64,000 nucleotides of DNA from Heligmosomoides polygyrus polygyrus (taxonomy: Eukaryota; Nematoda; Chromadorea; Rhabditida; Heligmosomidae): contig OX377204.1 of NCBI GenBank assembly GCA_947396885.1, positions 89,972,728-90,036,727 of the forward strand. Direction: 5' to 3'. Below are positions 30,696 to 41,930 of the stretch, piece after piece. A model generated the notes under the pieces. It worked only from the letters and a program-made list of their open reading frames with translations. It did no database searches and was not told where the DNA came from. Position 1 is the stretch's first letter, and every line of letters starts with the position of its first letter. The translations under genes and the position numbers were made by a program.

Positions 30696-30986
30696 TGAAG
30701 GATAAAGGACAGCTTTACTCACTCTTATGAGATGTGCCATGCATTCTACTTCTCCGGGATGTTGTGGAGTCGATTTGAATGCGTAGATGACCATAATATA
30801 ATAACATGTGGTGGCCAGCCTATGAACAAGTCGGCGCTTTATCCTTCCCAGACAAGTCTGGTGCCAATTCACCGACCCCGAAGGGTTGGAAGGCTTAGTT
30901 TGCCTGGGTGGGAAATCCGAACCAGGAACATGGAATCGGATGCACGTGACAGTCGGCACCTCTTCCATCTGCGCTACACCTCTCCC
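30696..30986 (-). mobile_element. SINE-A copy, full length
   Basis: Tail AAGGATAAAGG, body with an ATAATATAATAAC insertion near 30795, B-box complement GGAAATCCGAACC, head ATCTGCGCTACACCTCTCCC. Confidence 0.86.
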
Positions 30987-31615
30987 GTTCTAGTTAGTAT
31001 ACATTGGAAAATAGAAAATTGCCACGAGCTTGTTTTTCTGACAGAAATATGCTAAGGGTCATAGTTTTACTGTAACAAAATTTGCTAAAATTGTACGAAA
31101 TTATGTATGGCCATGAGAAGTCAGAGGACAAAACTACGGAAACCATCGGTTTTACGTAACATAATAGTGAAAAGTGAAAGAGTCGTTCTAGAAAAGATTG
31201 CACGTTGCCGTTTAACGTCGGCTAAGGTTCTCTAATAAGACAAGGCAACAAAATGCATGGCGCACACCAGTTCCTAATTCCTAGGAAAATTCTATGCAGT
31301 AATTGTGCTCGAATAATTATTCAAAAACTCAGTTGTAGGAAAACAAAAATATAATATACAGAAGTTTATAAAAAATATAATGGAAATATAATATATAGTA
31401 ATTAATTCAGTTTTTCAATGGCATATAACGCCACAAGATAAAAACATAGTTTATTGAACAACGGATTCCAATAATAACAATTGCAAAACGCTCATTTATT
31501 TCCGGACAACCTAATAATATATAGAAATAAAAAATGAAAAATATAATAATAGATGATGGGTCCTCTATAACAGCCGCTTTAGGCTTGAGCAAAACGAAAA
31601 CATAAAAAATTCTAG
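30987..31615. other. AT-rich intergenic DNA
   Basis: No gene. CCTCTATAACAGCCGCTTTAGGCTTGAGC at 31561-31589 resembles the flank of the tRNA-like foldback at about 22494-22520, so a fragment of that family may be here. Confidence 0.35.
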
Positions 31616-31766
31616 ATGTTTCTAGATTTTCGAATATTCGGTCCAATCGAAACATCGAAACCGAACCACATTCGAATATTATGCAAAAATCGAATGATTC
31701 TATTCGAATAGCAAATCTAATCTTCAAGGATAGAACCTGAAATTATTCGCCTATTCGAACATTCGG
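31616..31766. repeat. TTCGAA-rich repeat, left part
   Basis: ATTTTCGAATATTCGG, CACATTCGAATATT, TATTCGAATAG and CGCCTATTCGAACATTCGG. Continues after the SINE-A insertion. Confidence 0.6.
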
Positions 31767-32045
31767 GGCGCGTGTAGCGCAGTCGGAGGAGGCGCGACTG
31801 TCACGTGCACCCGATACCAGGTTCCTGGTTCGGATTTCCCGCCCTGGCCAACCAAGCCTTCCATCCCTCCGGGGTCAGTGAATTGGTACCAGACTCGTCT
31901 GGGAAGGAAGCGCTGACTTGTTCATCGGCTGGCCACCGCAAGTCATTGGATGGCCAAATATTCAACACACCTCCACGACATCCCGGAGAAGTAGAATGCA
32001 TGGCGCATCCCAAAATGGATTGAATAACGCCGTCCTTTATCCTTT
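31767..32045 (+). mobile_element. SINE-A copy, full length, inserted in TTCGAA repeat
   Basis: A box TGTAGCGCAGTCGG, B box GGTTCGGATTTCC, tail CTTTATCCTTTATTC. Flanks TTCGAACATTCGG and TTCAAACATTCAAAC are similar, as expected for a diverged target duplication. The internal GGATAAAG has lost four bases. Confidence 0.9.
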
Positions 32046-32210
32046 ATTCAAACATTCAAACAATTGAAAAGTAGGGCATATTCGATTTTCGATCAATCGA
32101 AAAAAGTGGTTCACTCATTCGCTCAAAATTTTTCGACCTTGAATAAATTCGTTCAATTATTAGTTTGAAAATTTTCAACCTCGAATTTATTCGTTCAATC
32201 GAGCAAATTT
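32046..32210. repeat. TTCGAA-rich repeat, right part
   Basis: ATATTCGATTTTCGATCAATCG, TTCGACCTTGAATAAATTCG and repeated CGTTCAATY units. Confidence 0.55.
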
Positions 32211-32935
32211 CTCAAAAGTAAAGCTATAGAAAATTCGGATGGATGTCTTCGCTGACAAAATAAGCCCGTTTCATGACAATATTGTAGATTCTCCTTGTTA
32301 ATACTTAGCTTAAGTCCTACAGTAACCCTTAAAACTATGACGTTGGTGGAGTTGAAGGGCTTTGTCGTCCGAGCGTCACACATTCGACTTCTCCGCCGAC
32401 AAAGTCCTTCCAAAGTTCATCGGCTTCACTCTAATCCCCACTGTCACCCATCCTTCGTCCCTCAATGTGCATGCACAAATAGCTTCTTTAACGTGGGCGT
32501 GTAATGGATGCCGTCGTCATCCGAATGGGAAGAATGCGTCTTTGGAAGTCATGGGATCGCTGGTACCGGGTCTTTTTTCGCCGACAGAATGAGAACAATG
32601 CATGTTTGGCTGGCACGGACGGAAAAAGCCGATCCCATGGCAGTAATTGAATAACTAAGTAGCTTGCACTGTGCAAACCCTCGCATGCACAGCAGCCGTT
32701 TGCCGTCCCATTGTCTCGCAACGGGACAAGACAGACGAGTGGGGGAACTGGTGGTGAATGAGGTGGGAAACTGAGACAATCTTTATGCTCTCCGTTTTTC
32801 CAGAATTCCTAAACTAATGGCAGGCTTAGCCACAAAAAATAGAAAGGACTGACAGGCCTAATTCCATCATCTTCTCCAAGGAATGCATTTAGCGCAGTAA
32901 GTAAGAGGCGCTAGTTCAGCAATGTTGATAGTGCT
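32211..32935. other. No gene recognised
   Basis: Overlapping frames of 69-78 codons on both strands. Local inverted similarity exists (GCGTCACACATTCGACTTCTCCGCCGAC) but no defined element. Confidence 0.3.
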
Positions 32936-33069
32936 CTTTGAAATTTTTTAGTTCACCTGCCCCAATAAGTGTAATAATTTTACAAATTCTTATTTTTTTG
33001 TTGTTGGAAAAACAATAAATTAAAACTTGTCCTGAAGCACAGCAAAAAAGCAACCATATAACGCATGTC
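32936..33069. mobile_element. FB1, left piece of a split copy
   Basis: AAATTTTTTAGTTCACCTGCCCCAATAAGTGTAATAATTTTA and CACAGCAAAAAAGCAACCATATAACGCA align with 176-295 of the first FB1 copy. It continues at 34118. Confidence 0.72.
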
Positions 33070-34115
33070 TTAGGTTGTCCCATAAGTCCTTGCAGTTTTT
33101 TCAACGATCCACTGCAGATTTCGCCGGCGGTCTCTTGCATAGCGCTGCATATCTTTCGAAAGAGAATAATTTGCTCTATCGGAACATGTATTGCATTTTT
33201 TTTTATATCATGAAATTTGTCAATTTTTAGGTCGTTGAAGTGAAAAGTGAAAAAGTGAAAAAGTAGCCATTTGCGCACTTGTTCTCTCCGCTTAGGTTTG
33301 TATTTTTTTTGCGCAGTTTTTTCGAGCATTTGGGAGACAATGTTCTGTACTACAAGAATATGTGTTACTGCTATTTGCCCATTTGTCCTTTATTGATTTT
33401 TAGGTTATCAAATTAGGACGTCCGAAGGAGGATGGTTATTTTTGCCGACAGCTCCTGCTCTGTGGTTGGACTTTTTGGGTTGTTATATCTCATTCGAAAG
33501 AGAATGTCTTGCTCTACAAGAATGTATGTTACGTTTATTGATTTCTATTGAATGCCAACAAAATGCCAAAAAGAGAAAAATCGTCTTCAGCAACAACTCC
33601 TTCTCCTTCTTCAGTCGTTGATATTCGACAGAAATCAGCGTGAGCCAATAAACGCGACAAAAATTCTTACTAAGCAAGACATCCTCTTCCAAACGACATA
33701 TAACACCAAGCGAAAAAGTCCAACCACAGAACCGGAGGGTAAAAATTCGGGCGAAAAAGTCGGAATTCCCAATTTGATGGCCTAAAAATCAATAAAGGGC
33801 AAGTGGGAAAATAGCACTAACACATATTCTTGTAGCACAGAACATTGTCTTCCAAGCGCAATAAAAAACTGCGCGAAAAATTACAAACCTAAGCGGAGAG
33901 AACAAGTGCGCAAATGGCTACTTTTTCACTTTTTCACTTTTCACTTCAACGACCTAAAAATTGACAAAATTCATGATGAAAAAAGAAATGCAACACATGT
34001 TCTGATAGAGCAAATCATTCTCTTTCGAAGGATATGCATCGCTGTGCAGGAGACCGCCGGCGAAATCTGCAGTGAATCGTTGAAAAAAACGGCGGAGACT
34101 TATGGGACAACCTAA
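33070..34115. mobile_element. Palindrome of about 1.05 kb with mariner-type ends
   Basis: Ends TTAGGTTGTCCCATAAGTC and its mirror GACTTATGGGACAACCTAA, with arms of about 480-490 bp around a centre near 33590. Examples of matched blocks: CGCCGGCGGTCTC/GAGACCGCCGGCG-like near 33125 and 34055, and CGCTTAGGTTTGTA/TACAAACCTAAGCG-like near 33290 and 33890. TA lies at each end (33071-33072, 34113-34114). No intact transposase. The TTAGGTTG start is typical of mariner-family ends. Confidence 0.78.
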
Positions 34116-34760
34116 TAAATATCAGATTGCACTATGAACTCGAAAAGCTCGAAGCGATTTTTATTTGATTGCTAGTGTAAATGCTGCTTAAATAAAACAT
34201 CTAAATGAGGTTAAGTGCGATTTTTTAAAATTGTTTTTAGTGTATCGTTTATAAAGAGGAAACTTTATGCAAACAAAAATTTTGCTATCAGTTGAACAAA
34301 AATCTTTAGACAAGACGACTTCTTTCGGCACTAGAAAACGGCCGCCTTCCTGTTTTTTAAGGCATGCTTTAAAACATTATCTTTCCTCGAAAAACAAAAA
34401 TTTTATAAAATTTTAAACAACAACGAGTTTAATGTCAAACAAGTGGAAACCAAGTTAAAGCTTCAAATAAAACCAGACTAAAAATTTCCCTGGACAAAAA
34501 ATTATTCTAAGCTTTTTGGAGAGTCTCTAGTTTAATGCGAAAAAAGCTCATTTCAATGCAGAAAAGTCCGCTTCAAATCTACAAGTGTTAGAGCAGTTTA
34601 GAAAAGTGTCCAGTTTGATTTAAAAAGTGTCAATTTAGATTAGCAAGGTATGAAAAAAAAATGGTTTGAGAAGGACTCGTTGGACTGGACACTTCTCAAA
34701 CTGATTTGAGAACTGTCCAGTCCAAATGAAAAAGTGAAAACGGTATATATGCTTACTGCC
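34116..34760. mobile_element. FB1, right piece of the split copy
   Basis: ATCAGATTGCACTATGAACTCGAAAAGCTCGAAGCGATTTTTATTTGATTG continues FB1 from the point where 33069 stops. It ends with AAGTGTCCAGTTTGATT, GAGAACTGTCC and GTGAAAACGGTATATA. Confidence 0.72.
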
Positions 34761-34978
34761 CAAGTTATCGTATTAACCAGATCCACGCTTGTAATGTGTT
34801 GACGATATTACGCTAAAACAAAATGCATGGCGCACTTCGATCAGCATGCTTTAAAAACAACAACTTCAACTAGAAGAGTGTTTTACATGCTTCGTCATAG
34901 AATTTTTGGGGTGTGTCTCTTGATTACCAGTCGATTGCGTAATTAACATAGATACTCGAGGAAGCGAAGGCCAATTCT

Positions 34979-35351
34979 GGGCCCGGATTCATGAACGACT
35001 TACCGGCTGGTAAGTGTAAAATCTACCGCCACTCCCCACTTACCCGCGATTCATGACAGCGCGCTGGGAAAAATCTGCGGTAATTTTTGAGTAAATGCTA
35101 CCCGTCAGCGCGTCGGGGAACATTTACCACCAAAGCAAGGGTTTTGCTCTCCTGCTGCTTTCTGACCCAACGCAACGGTCCTGACCCGTTGCCAATTCAC
35201 CCGCAAAATCAGTACTCGATAGGGGCAAAAGCCTTGCTTTGGCGGTCATGAATCAGAAACAGAGGCAAGTTCCCGCTAAGTGGCCAGTAAGTGGCTGTCG
35301 AGGTAAATCTGGGTAGGATTTACCATCGGCCGCGTTCATGAATCCGGGCCC
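34979..35351. mobile_element. MITE-3 copy (373 bp)
   Basis: GGGCCCGGATTCATGAACGACTTACCGG and CCGCGTTCATGAATCCGGGCCC. Shares AGCAAGGGTTTTGCTC and CTTACCCGCGATTCATGA with the 23-kb copy. Confidence 0.8.
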
Positions 35352-35535
35352 TGAAGACATTGAACCCGTAATCATAACAACGACAGTCAAGACGGCGGCG
35401 AAAAAGCAGCTAAAGAACGACAGCTTCTGAAAGAAAGCCAATGGGCTCCACTTCAATTAAGATAACGACATTAGGACTAACCTCAGATGCACAAGGCCTC
35501 TCTTTTGGATATCGACACCAATTCAAGGTTAGACT

Positions 35536-35782
35536 TTCTGCCAGTACCAGGTTCCTGGTTCGGATTTACCGCCCAAGTCAACCAAGGCTTACACACTTCC
35601 GTGGTCGGTGAATTGGTACCGGATTGTCTGGGAAGGATAAAGCGTTTACTTGTTCATCGGCTGATCATTGCAAGACATAGTATAGCCAAATATGTATTCA
35701 AGTCGCCTCCACGGTATCCCGTAGAAGTAGAATGCGTGGCGTATCCCAAAAGGAATTAAGTAGCGCCGTCCTTTATCCTATA
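35536..35782 (+). mobile_element. SINE-A, 5' truncated
   Basis: Starts at the B-box region (CCAGTACCAGGTTCCTGGTTCGG) without the A box. Body and tail (CCTTTATCCTATAG) are present. Confidence 0.84.
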
Positions 35783-36250
35783 GCTAAAGTTCATATTCCC
35801 TCCTCACTAAGAAGACGTTCCCTAAAAAGGGGATACGGTATCGTCTTGCATACAGAATGATGCCCTTCTGAACATGGTGGACCCATTGCAGTTATAGAGA
35901 GCTCATATGCGAGTTCTACATGTCCAATTGCAGGCATACGGAAGGCATATGGTCAGGGTTTTCCCCATTTTGCGACATTGTGCGGCGGCATGTGTTTAAT
36001 TAGAAAGGATGCGGGGAAAACAGTGACTCGAGGAGCGTTCAGGAGGCATAGCCTCACCAATTCAGGGATCAGCTCTTCTTGAGGAAGAAGCTTCTACAAC
36101 CATTTCGCTGAATGAAATGGTGTTTTTGCACACTCAGCTACACTATTACGCTCTCCTTTTAAAGAAACCGTCGACAGATGAAATCTACTTCTACTACGTG
36201 ACTCGACTCTGACTTCTGTATAATAGCCACGGAATAAGCACTTAGCGTGT
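35783..36250. other. No gene recognised
   Basis: No long open frame and no repeat match. Confidence 0.3.
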
Positions 36251-36252
36251 AT

Positions 36253-36455
36253 TTGGGTCTATCCTAATCGGAGGGGGCATTCGCGAACGATTCACGTCTC
36301 CATTTCTTCCATTAAGTTTTTGCGCAAGAACTTCAGCTGCTGCACCATGACGCGAGGGCTTCACTTTAAATTAAGGAGATGTGGTTATGTGACATAGCAT
36401 GATGTATGCGGTTGATTCTTTAGGATTGCCTCCTCCCGACTAGGATAGATCCCAA
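36253..36455. mobile_element. MITE-5 copy (about 200 bp)
   Basis: TTGGGTCTATCCTAATCGGAGGGGGC and GCCTCCTCCCGACTAGGATAGATCCCAA are terminal inverted repeats. The interior GCGAGGGCTTCACTTTAAATT is shared with 20115-20140. Confidence 0.65.
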
Positions 36456-36948
36456 GGATTCCTCTAAGGAAGGAAAAAACCGCGCTGAAACCACACTCGA
36501 CTCCCTGCCTATTGTATTCCCAAAGGAGCTTGTCCAAAAAATTCACCGTATAGCCACCGTATTCGAGCCAAAACGAGAGCCCCGTCCCAAATAATAATGC
36601 TCTTCGTAATCACTGGCCGTATAGCGTTCCGGTTGGTCGAGCACGGAGAGCTAGACGATGGCTAATCCCAGTATTCGGGCATCACATGCATGAAATTTGG
36701 GGAGCAGCTGAAGAATTCGGCTGTGCGTCAGCTTACAAATTCGGCAGGGATTATTCAGGCAATAAAGTTCTGGGCGCAAAATTGAAAACGACCAATGCTA
36801 ATAATTCACTTTCAATTTTTCTCCGCTGAGAAGCAAATAGACTGAAATGGCCTTCTCTTCATTAGGTTGGATTCATGAAATTCATTTGTGCGCTCATTTC
36901 ATCTGGGAAGGGTAAAACAATGACTTGCATCTAAGACTTGCAGATATA
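36456..36948. other. No gene recognised
   Basis: Unique-looking DNA with no supported frame. Confidence 0.3.
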
Positions 36949-36949
36949 A

Positions 36950-37235
36950 AGGATAAAGGATGACGTTACTCAATCCCTTTTAGGATGCGCCACGCATTCT
37001 ATTTCTACGGGATGTCTTGTAGGCGATTTGAATGCGTATTTGGCCATACAATGACTTGAGGTGGCCAGTCGATAAACAAGTCAGCGCTCTATCCTTCCCA
37101 GACAAGTCTGGTACCAATTCACCGACCCCGGAGGGATGGAAGGCTTGGTTGGCCTAAGCGGGAAATCCGAACCAGGAACCTGGTATCGGGTACACGCGAC
37201 AGTCGCGCCTCCTCCGACTGCGCTCCACGCGCCCA
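36950..37235 (-). mobile_element. SINE-A copy, full length
   Basis: Tail AAAGGATAAAGG, full body, B-box complement GGAAATCCGAACCAGG, head GACTGCGCTCCACGCGCCC. Confidence 0.9.
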
Positions 37236-37421
37236 AGAGTTGCAGACATACGTAGTCCAAACACGCATGCAAAATGCGTCTATAACAACGCGCACAAGCA
37301 AAGTGCATGGCTTATCCTGAACCGGGACTCACCCACCTATCATTTCCTTATATTTATTTATTGTGAAGCAGACGCCAGTAAAAATAATCCAAGCTCAGCA
37401 ACATCAACAATGGAGTATAAG

Positions 37422-37490
37422 AATAAGATAAAGGATGGCGTTAGTCAATCCTTTTTGGGATACGCCACAGCTTCTACTTCTCGAGGAACC
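37422..37490 (-). mobile_element. SINE-A 3' fragment
   Basis: AAGATAAAGGATGGCGTTAGTCAATCC...TTTTGGGATACGCCAC...TTCTACTTCTCGAGG, then unrelated sequence. Confidence 0.7.
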
Positions 37491-37644
37491 CACTTGGTTA
37501 AAGGACTCATCCAGTAGGTGTAGGTAAAACGCATAAAGTGATCGGCCCACCTAATTTTCGACTTGACTGACTGACTTGGACCAAACAACTGTATCTCTTA
37601 CCCTCAAACGTGAACCAAGCCCAAAACCTTGAAGACCCTACACA

Positions 37645-37942
37645 TTAAAGGATAAAGGGTAAAGGACGACACTACTCAATTTCTTTTGGGATGCGCCACG
37701 CACTTTACTTCCACAGGATACCGCTGAGGCAAGAAGAGTGCGTATTTGGCCTATTCAATGACGAGAGGAGGCCCGACGTTGGTGAAGTCAGTGTTTTGCC
37801 GTTTACCGAAGGGTCTGGTATCATTCACCGCCTCCGGAGCGATGAAAGCCATGGTTGACCTAAAGGGGAATCCGAGCCATGAGCCTGGAATTGGTTGCAC
37901 CCGATAGCTGGCGCCTCCTCCGACTGCGCCACCTCGCATCCG
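37645..37942 (-). mobile_element. SINE-A copy, full length but diverged
   Basis: Tail AAAGGATAAAGGGTAAAGG. The middle is heavily changed (GACGAGAGGAGGCCCGACG for GACTTGCGGTGGCCAGCCG). B-box region GGGGAATCCGAGCCATG; head GACTGCGCCACCTCGCATCC. Confidence 0.82.
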
Positions 37943-38297
37943 GTAACAAAACGTATAAAGTAGTTTCTGTTCGTTTTTGCCGCGGTTGATAGAAGGACAG
38001 AGTGAGGTGGTGTCTCCTCCTGCCCATTAGTATCCTTCTTTCTATAAAATGGATTACCACAAACAGTACCCAGAGGAAACCTCTCCCTTCTTGACTAATG
38101 TCAGACTCATTGCTCAAGTGCCGGTGTGCCGTACCTGTATCGCACCGTATCAGTGACGACGTAAAATCAGCCGAAATTTGGAGAATCATGTCCTAAGAAA
38201 CCCGATCTTGGTGTCACCTTAAAATTATTTGGAGAAATTTCCTTGAATTCACGAAGCAGAAGGTGGTGAATTTTATTATGAACCCCAGCTCGCAGTC

Positions 38298-38591
38298 AAT
38301 AAAAAGGATAAAGCACGACGTTATTCAATCCGCTTTGGGATGCGCCACACATTCTACTTCTACGGGATGTCGTGGAGGCGTGTTGAACGCGTATTTGGCC
38401 ATACAATGATTTGCGCTGGCCAGACGATGTACAAGTCAGTGCTTTATTCTTCCCAGACAAGTCTGATACCAATTCACCAACCCGGAGGGGTGGAAGCCTT
38501 GGTCTGCCTGGGCGGGAAATCCGAACCAGCAACCTGGTATCGGGTGCAGGCGACAGCCGGCGCCTCCTCCGACTGCCCTCCACGCGCCCTT
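38298..38591 (-). mobile_element. SINE-A copy, full length
   Basis: Tail AAAAAGGATAAAG, full body, B-box complement GGAAATCCGAACCAGC, head GACTGCCCTCCACGCGCCC. Confidence 0.89.
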
Positions 38592-39160
38592 GCAGTCGAT
38601 ATCCTCGGTTATGCTTATTCTATAATCGTTATCTTGAAGTCTTCTGTCGTTATTCGACAGGAAAAGTTGATTATCGGCTTCCTTTTCGCCCCTTTAACAC
38701 TCACATCCTCCAAAGAGAGATTTCGTTTTCTCCTTCATGCGTTTTACGTAAACCAGTTTGCATAATTTGATAGCTTCATGCGGTTCAAAACGTGCTCTGA
38801 AATCTGAGTAATACGCTTGCCATACAATTCGTAGCAGCAACCTCAGCAGTCACCTTATCACTTCCTTATTTCATGAAATTTCGATCGCTTACGAAAATTT
38901 CAGATTCTTACTAACGGTAAGTTAACTTCTATTGTTCATCTGTCTACTCATTCGTGCCTTTCTTCTAGCCTGTATTCAACTCTTTCAAAAATACGTTGTT
39001 CCGCAAAGCAAAAGTATTTGAAACATTAAAAATTCGTTCTCAACCCCTTTTCACCTGGCTTATTCTTCTCCGTATCAAAGTCATTGCATTTCTGAAGAGT
39101 GCTTTGTATTACGTTACATTACGACTTAATCAAAGTAACATTACAATGAGCTATCTGGTC
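38592..39160. other. No gene recognised
   Basis: T-rich on the plus strand. A 72-codon frame at 38996-39214 has no known domain and runs into a hairpin. Confidence 0.3.
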
Positions 39161-39171
39161 GAGAAACGCTC

Positions 39172-39302
39172 TAAGGGAACATTCAGAGCTCGACTGCGGC
39201 GCGACGCGACCTAATGATAATCTCCAATATCGATTATTTGTGCTGCTCGATCGATATAGGTGTTGCTCTCGTCGCGCCGTGATGCTGCTCTGAACGTCCT
39301 CT
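39172..39302. repeat. Hairpin HP-A, copy 1 (about 130 bp)
   Basis: GGAACATTCAGAGC and GCTGCTCTGAACGTCC are the outer stem, with CGGCGCGACGCGAC against CTCGTCGCGCCG inside and CGATCGATAT in the loop. Shares CCTAATGATA and ATATCGAT with the hairpin at 41931-42027. Confidence 0.65.
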
Positions 39303-39458
39303 AACTCATTAGGTTGTGTATTCGATTTATTTATTTATCTTTTTATTCAATTTTTTCTGCTTAACTTTGTAAAGGGCACAAACACGTGCAGTAAATGATA
39401 ATGATAATGATCAACGCGTGAAGGCAAGTAAGGTGCACGCGGCGTAGGGGCGGAGTAA

Positions 39459-39745
39459 AAAGGATAAAAAACAGCGTTACTCAATCCCTTCTGGGATGCG
39501 CCACGCATTCTACTTCTACGGGATGTCGTGGAGGCGACATGAATGCGTATTTAGCTATACAATGACTTGCGGTGGCCAGCCGATGAACAAGTCAGCTCTT
39601 TATCCTTCCCAGACAAGTCTGGTACCAATTCACCGACCCCGGAGGGATGGAAGGCTTGGTTGGCCTGGGCGGGAAATCCGAACCAGAAACCTGGTATCGG
39701 GTGCACGCGGCAGTCGCGCCTCCTCCGACTGTGCTACACGCGCCC
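39459..39745 (-). mobile_element. SINE-A copy, full length with 13-bp TSD
   Basis: AGGGGCGGAGTAA at 39446-39458 is repeated exactly at 39746-39758. Tail AAAGGATAAAAAA, full body, intact A and B boxes. A young insertion. Confidence 0.94.
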
Positions 39746-39888
39746 AGGGGCGGAGTAACGGCGATCAATTCTGAGAAACGGGTGCTATTCCGAGCCTGAG
39801 CGAAGGCTAATATGAGCCCACTCTACAAATAGAGCAGTCAGCTCTCGACCCCGTTTTCAGGATGCCATATCAGATTTTGACAGAGTAA

Positions 39889-40026
39889 AGCGCCGTTTAT
39901 ACCACCGACGCCGAGCGACGCGACGGCATGTAAAGTGGCCAAATTGATCGATCGCGTCGCTCAATCAATATAGCCGCCGTACGTGGCGTCGCGTCGCTCG
40001 GCGTTGAAGTATAAGCAGGGCCTAAA
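39889..40026. repeat. GC-rich hairpin HP-B, copy 1
   Basis: CCGAGCGACGCGACGGCATG at the left mirrors GTACGTGGCGTCGCGTCGCTCGG at the right, with GATCGATCGCGTCG near the centre and GCCGTTTATACC / GTATAAGCAGGGCC at the ends. Same core as 42068-42206. Confidence 0.75.
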
Positions 40027-40142
40027 GGCCGCTACAGACTTCTGCGGCGCCGCTCGGCGGCGCCGCTGCCCTATGCTTAACCATAGGGCAGAGACGCAGA
40101 GCTCGCCTCCAGCGGCGCCGCAGAAGTCTGTGGCGGCCTTAA
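40024..40142. repeat. GC-rich hairpin HP-C
   Basis: AAGGCCGCTACAGACTTCTGCGGCGCCGCT mirrors AGCGGCGCCGCAGAAGTCTGTGGCGGCCTT over 30 bp with one or two mismatches; GCCCTATG/CATAGGGC pairs further in. It abuts HP-B directly. Confidence 0.75.
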
Positions 40143-40144
40143 TT

Positions 40145-40925
40145 GCGGGTTCTAGAAGCATTGGAGCGAATGTACGTTAAACGATCTACCTTCGTAATTC
40201 CTGAAGTTATCTTGAAGAGCAAGCTTGTGCTTTTTGAGAAGCTAGTCTGTATAATCTGAATTTTTCATTCCCATCCACAGCTAGATAACCTAGTTTTCCT
40301 AAACCTTTCTTTTCCTGAAATGCATTATTAACTCGACATTTCTTTTTCATGGGGCGGAAAAATCGATGATCCCATAGTTCATTTATTTATTTCTTTATGC
40401 GAAGCCAAAGTGCTATTAAGATGCTCGAATGAAAAAGTAAAATCCGACACATTAACAGAACAGAGCAAATCAGTGACTCAACAGGTGTGCGATAAGAAGC
40501 AGGTGCTAATAGAGTCTGTGAGAAGAGATCGACTTCCCAGGGACTAATTCAAAACAAACAGAGTGTTCGACATATTGAGTCATGCTTTAAACGTGCTTAT
40601 ATGAATCTGGGAATCACAAATCACAATCGGAATCACAAAAATCAACCTTTCGGAAAACTGACAGGTGCGAATGTGGTCGTATTATTGGGAGGTGTACGCA
40701 ATGTGAGAAAAAGTCCATTCGGTAGTATTGGTGAGAACCAACGTCTCGTACAAAATAAACTATCCAGAATGAGGCACCAATTGAATTTTAATGGTTTTCC
40801 GGTCTTTCTAGATTACGGTACATTTTCACACCATCAGCAAACTGTTTGCGCAATCTTCTTACGCTGAAGGTGGCAAAAATTGACGATGAGAGATCTGCTT
40901 CTACACAATCCAGGAGAAATAAAGG
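40145..40925. other. No gene recognised
   Basis: An 88-codon frame at 40601-40867 lacks a recognisable domain and has no repeat overlap, so it is a weak candidate at best. Confidence 0.25.
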
Positions 40926-40927
40926 CT

Positions 40928-41208
40928 AGGTAGCGACGTTAAACAAACGCTGTCTAGAACGCGCCATGCATTCTATTTCTATGGGATATCCTGGAGGCAC
41001 TTTAAATGGGAATCTCGCTTAAACAGTGTCATGCACTAGCGAACATATGGGCAACTTAGTGTTTTACCCTTTCCAGACAAGTCTGGCACCAATTCACTCC
41101 ATGGAGAATGAAACGCTTATTTGTCTTTGGAGGAACGCAACCAAGAACATCCATTCAGTGTGCACACAACAGCCGGCGCATCCGACTGTGCCACCATGTG
41201 GCGCGGTG
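40928..41208 (-). mobile_element. SINE-A copy, very diverged
   Basis: GCGCCATGCATTCTATTTCTATGGGATATCCTGGAGG, CCTTTCCAGACAAGTCTGGCACCAATTCAC and GACTGTGCCACCATGTGGCGC keep the SINE-A order. The tail is lost and the B box is broken (GGAACGCAACCAAG). Confidence 0.7.
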
Positions 41209-41419
41209 AAAATACTCTATATCTGTACTACATGTCTGGTGTGGAGGACGACTGGTAGAGCCAGAGCGTCAGGTAAGAAATAGTTTTTCAGCAGCTTATT
41301 GATCATGTGCCTTTGTACGGCCTTCGCATTTACTAGGGATTTGCGTGAGTTCACTTGTAAACAGTAAACTACCCGGTATTGATTACTTTGGCGGGAAACC
41401 ATGTATAAGTACTGGGTCC

Positions 41420-41760
41420 GGCGCCACGGCGGAGTGGCGTTCTACCCCCCCCCCCCCGCCCTTTAAACAGAGGCGTAGCAAATGTCTGCATCTCCACTGT
41501 CTCGTAAGGCAGCCACTGGGACTCTCGAGCAAGCCCAGGGGGTTGGGTCCCACTCTTGCATCCGCGGACGGGCGGAATCGCGCCGGGACCCTGAGCTGGA
41601 CAATCGCCGCGACCCGCCACGCCCGCCGTCCGCGGATCGCCGCCGACAGATGACGAGAGGGCTGGGGCTGCTCGTGCTCCCCCCGTTGGGGGAGAATCAA
41701 TCAATATCAGCATATCTCATCACACCCCGATCCCCCATCGGGGAGACTCGGGGTAGACGA
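41420..41760. repeat. GC-rich block with C13 run; part shared with 10.9-11.0 kb
   Basis: C-run at about 41446-41458, then CTCGTAAGGCAGCCACTGGGACTCTCG, matching the 10980-11030 block. Contains overlapping open frames of over 100 codons on both strands that look compositional. Confidence 0.4.
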
Positions 41761-41930
41761 GCATACGGCCCCTGTTATACTTCTCGCCCGCCGCGCAGTG
41801 CACCGCGGAAGGCTGTCGTTCCGCAGAGTTGGGCGCCAAAAGCGTGCTCCAATGCGACGCTAGCCGCCTCGGGACGACGACAACCATCCGCGGTGCACAT
41901 TCCGTCCGCGGACGTCTCGAGGATGCACTC

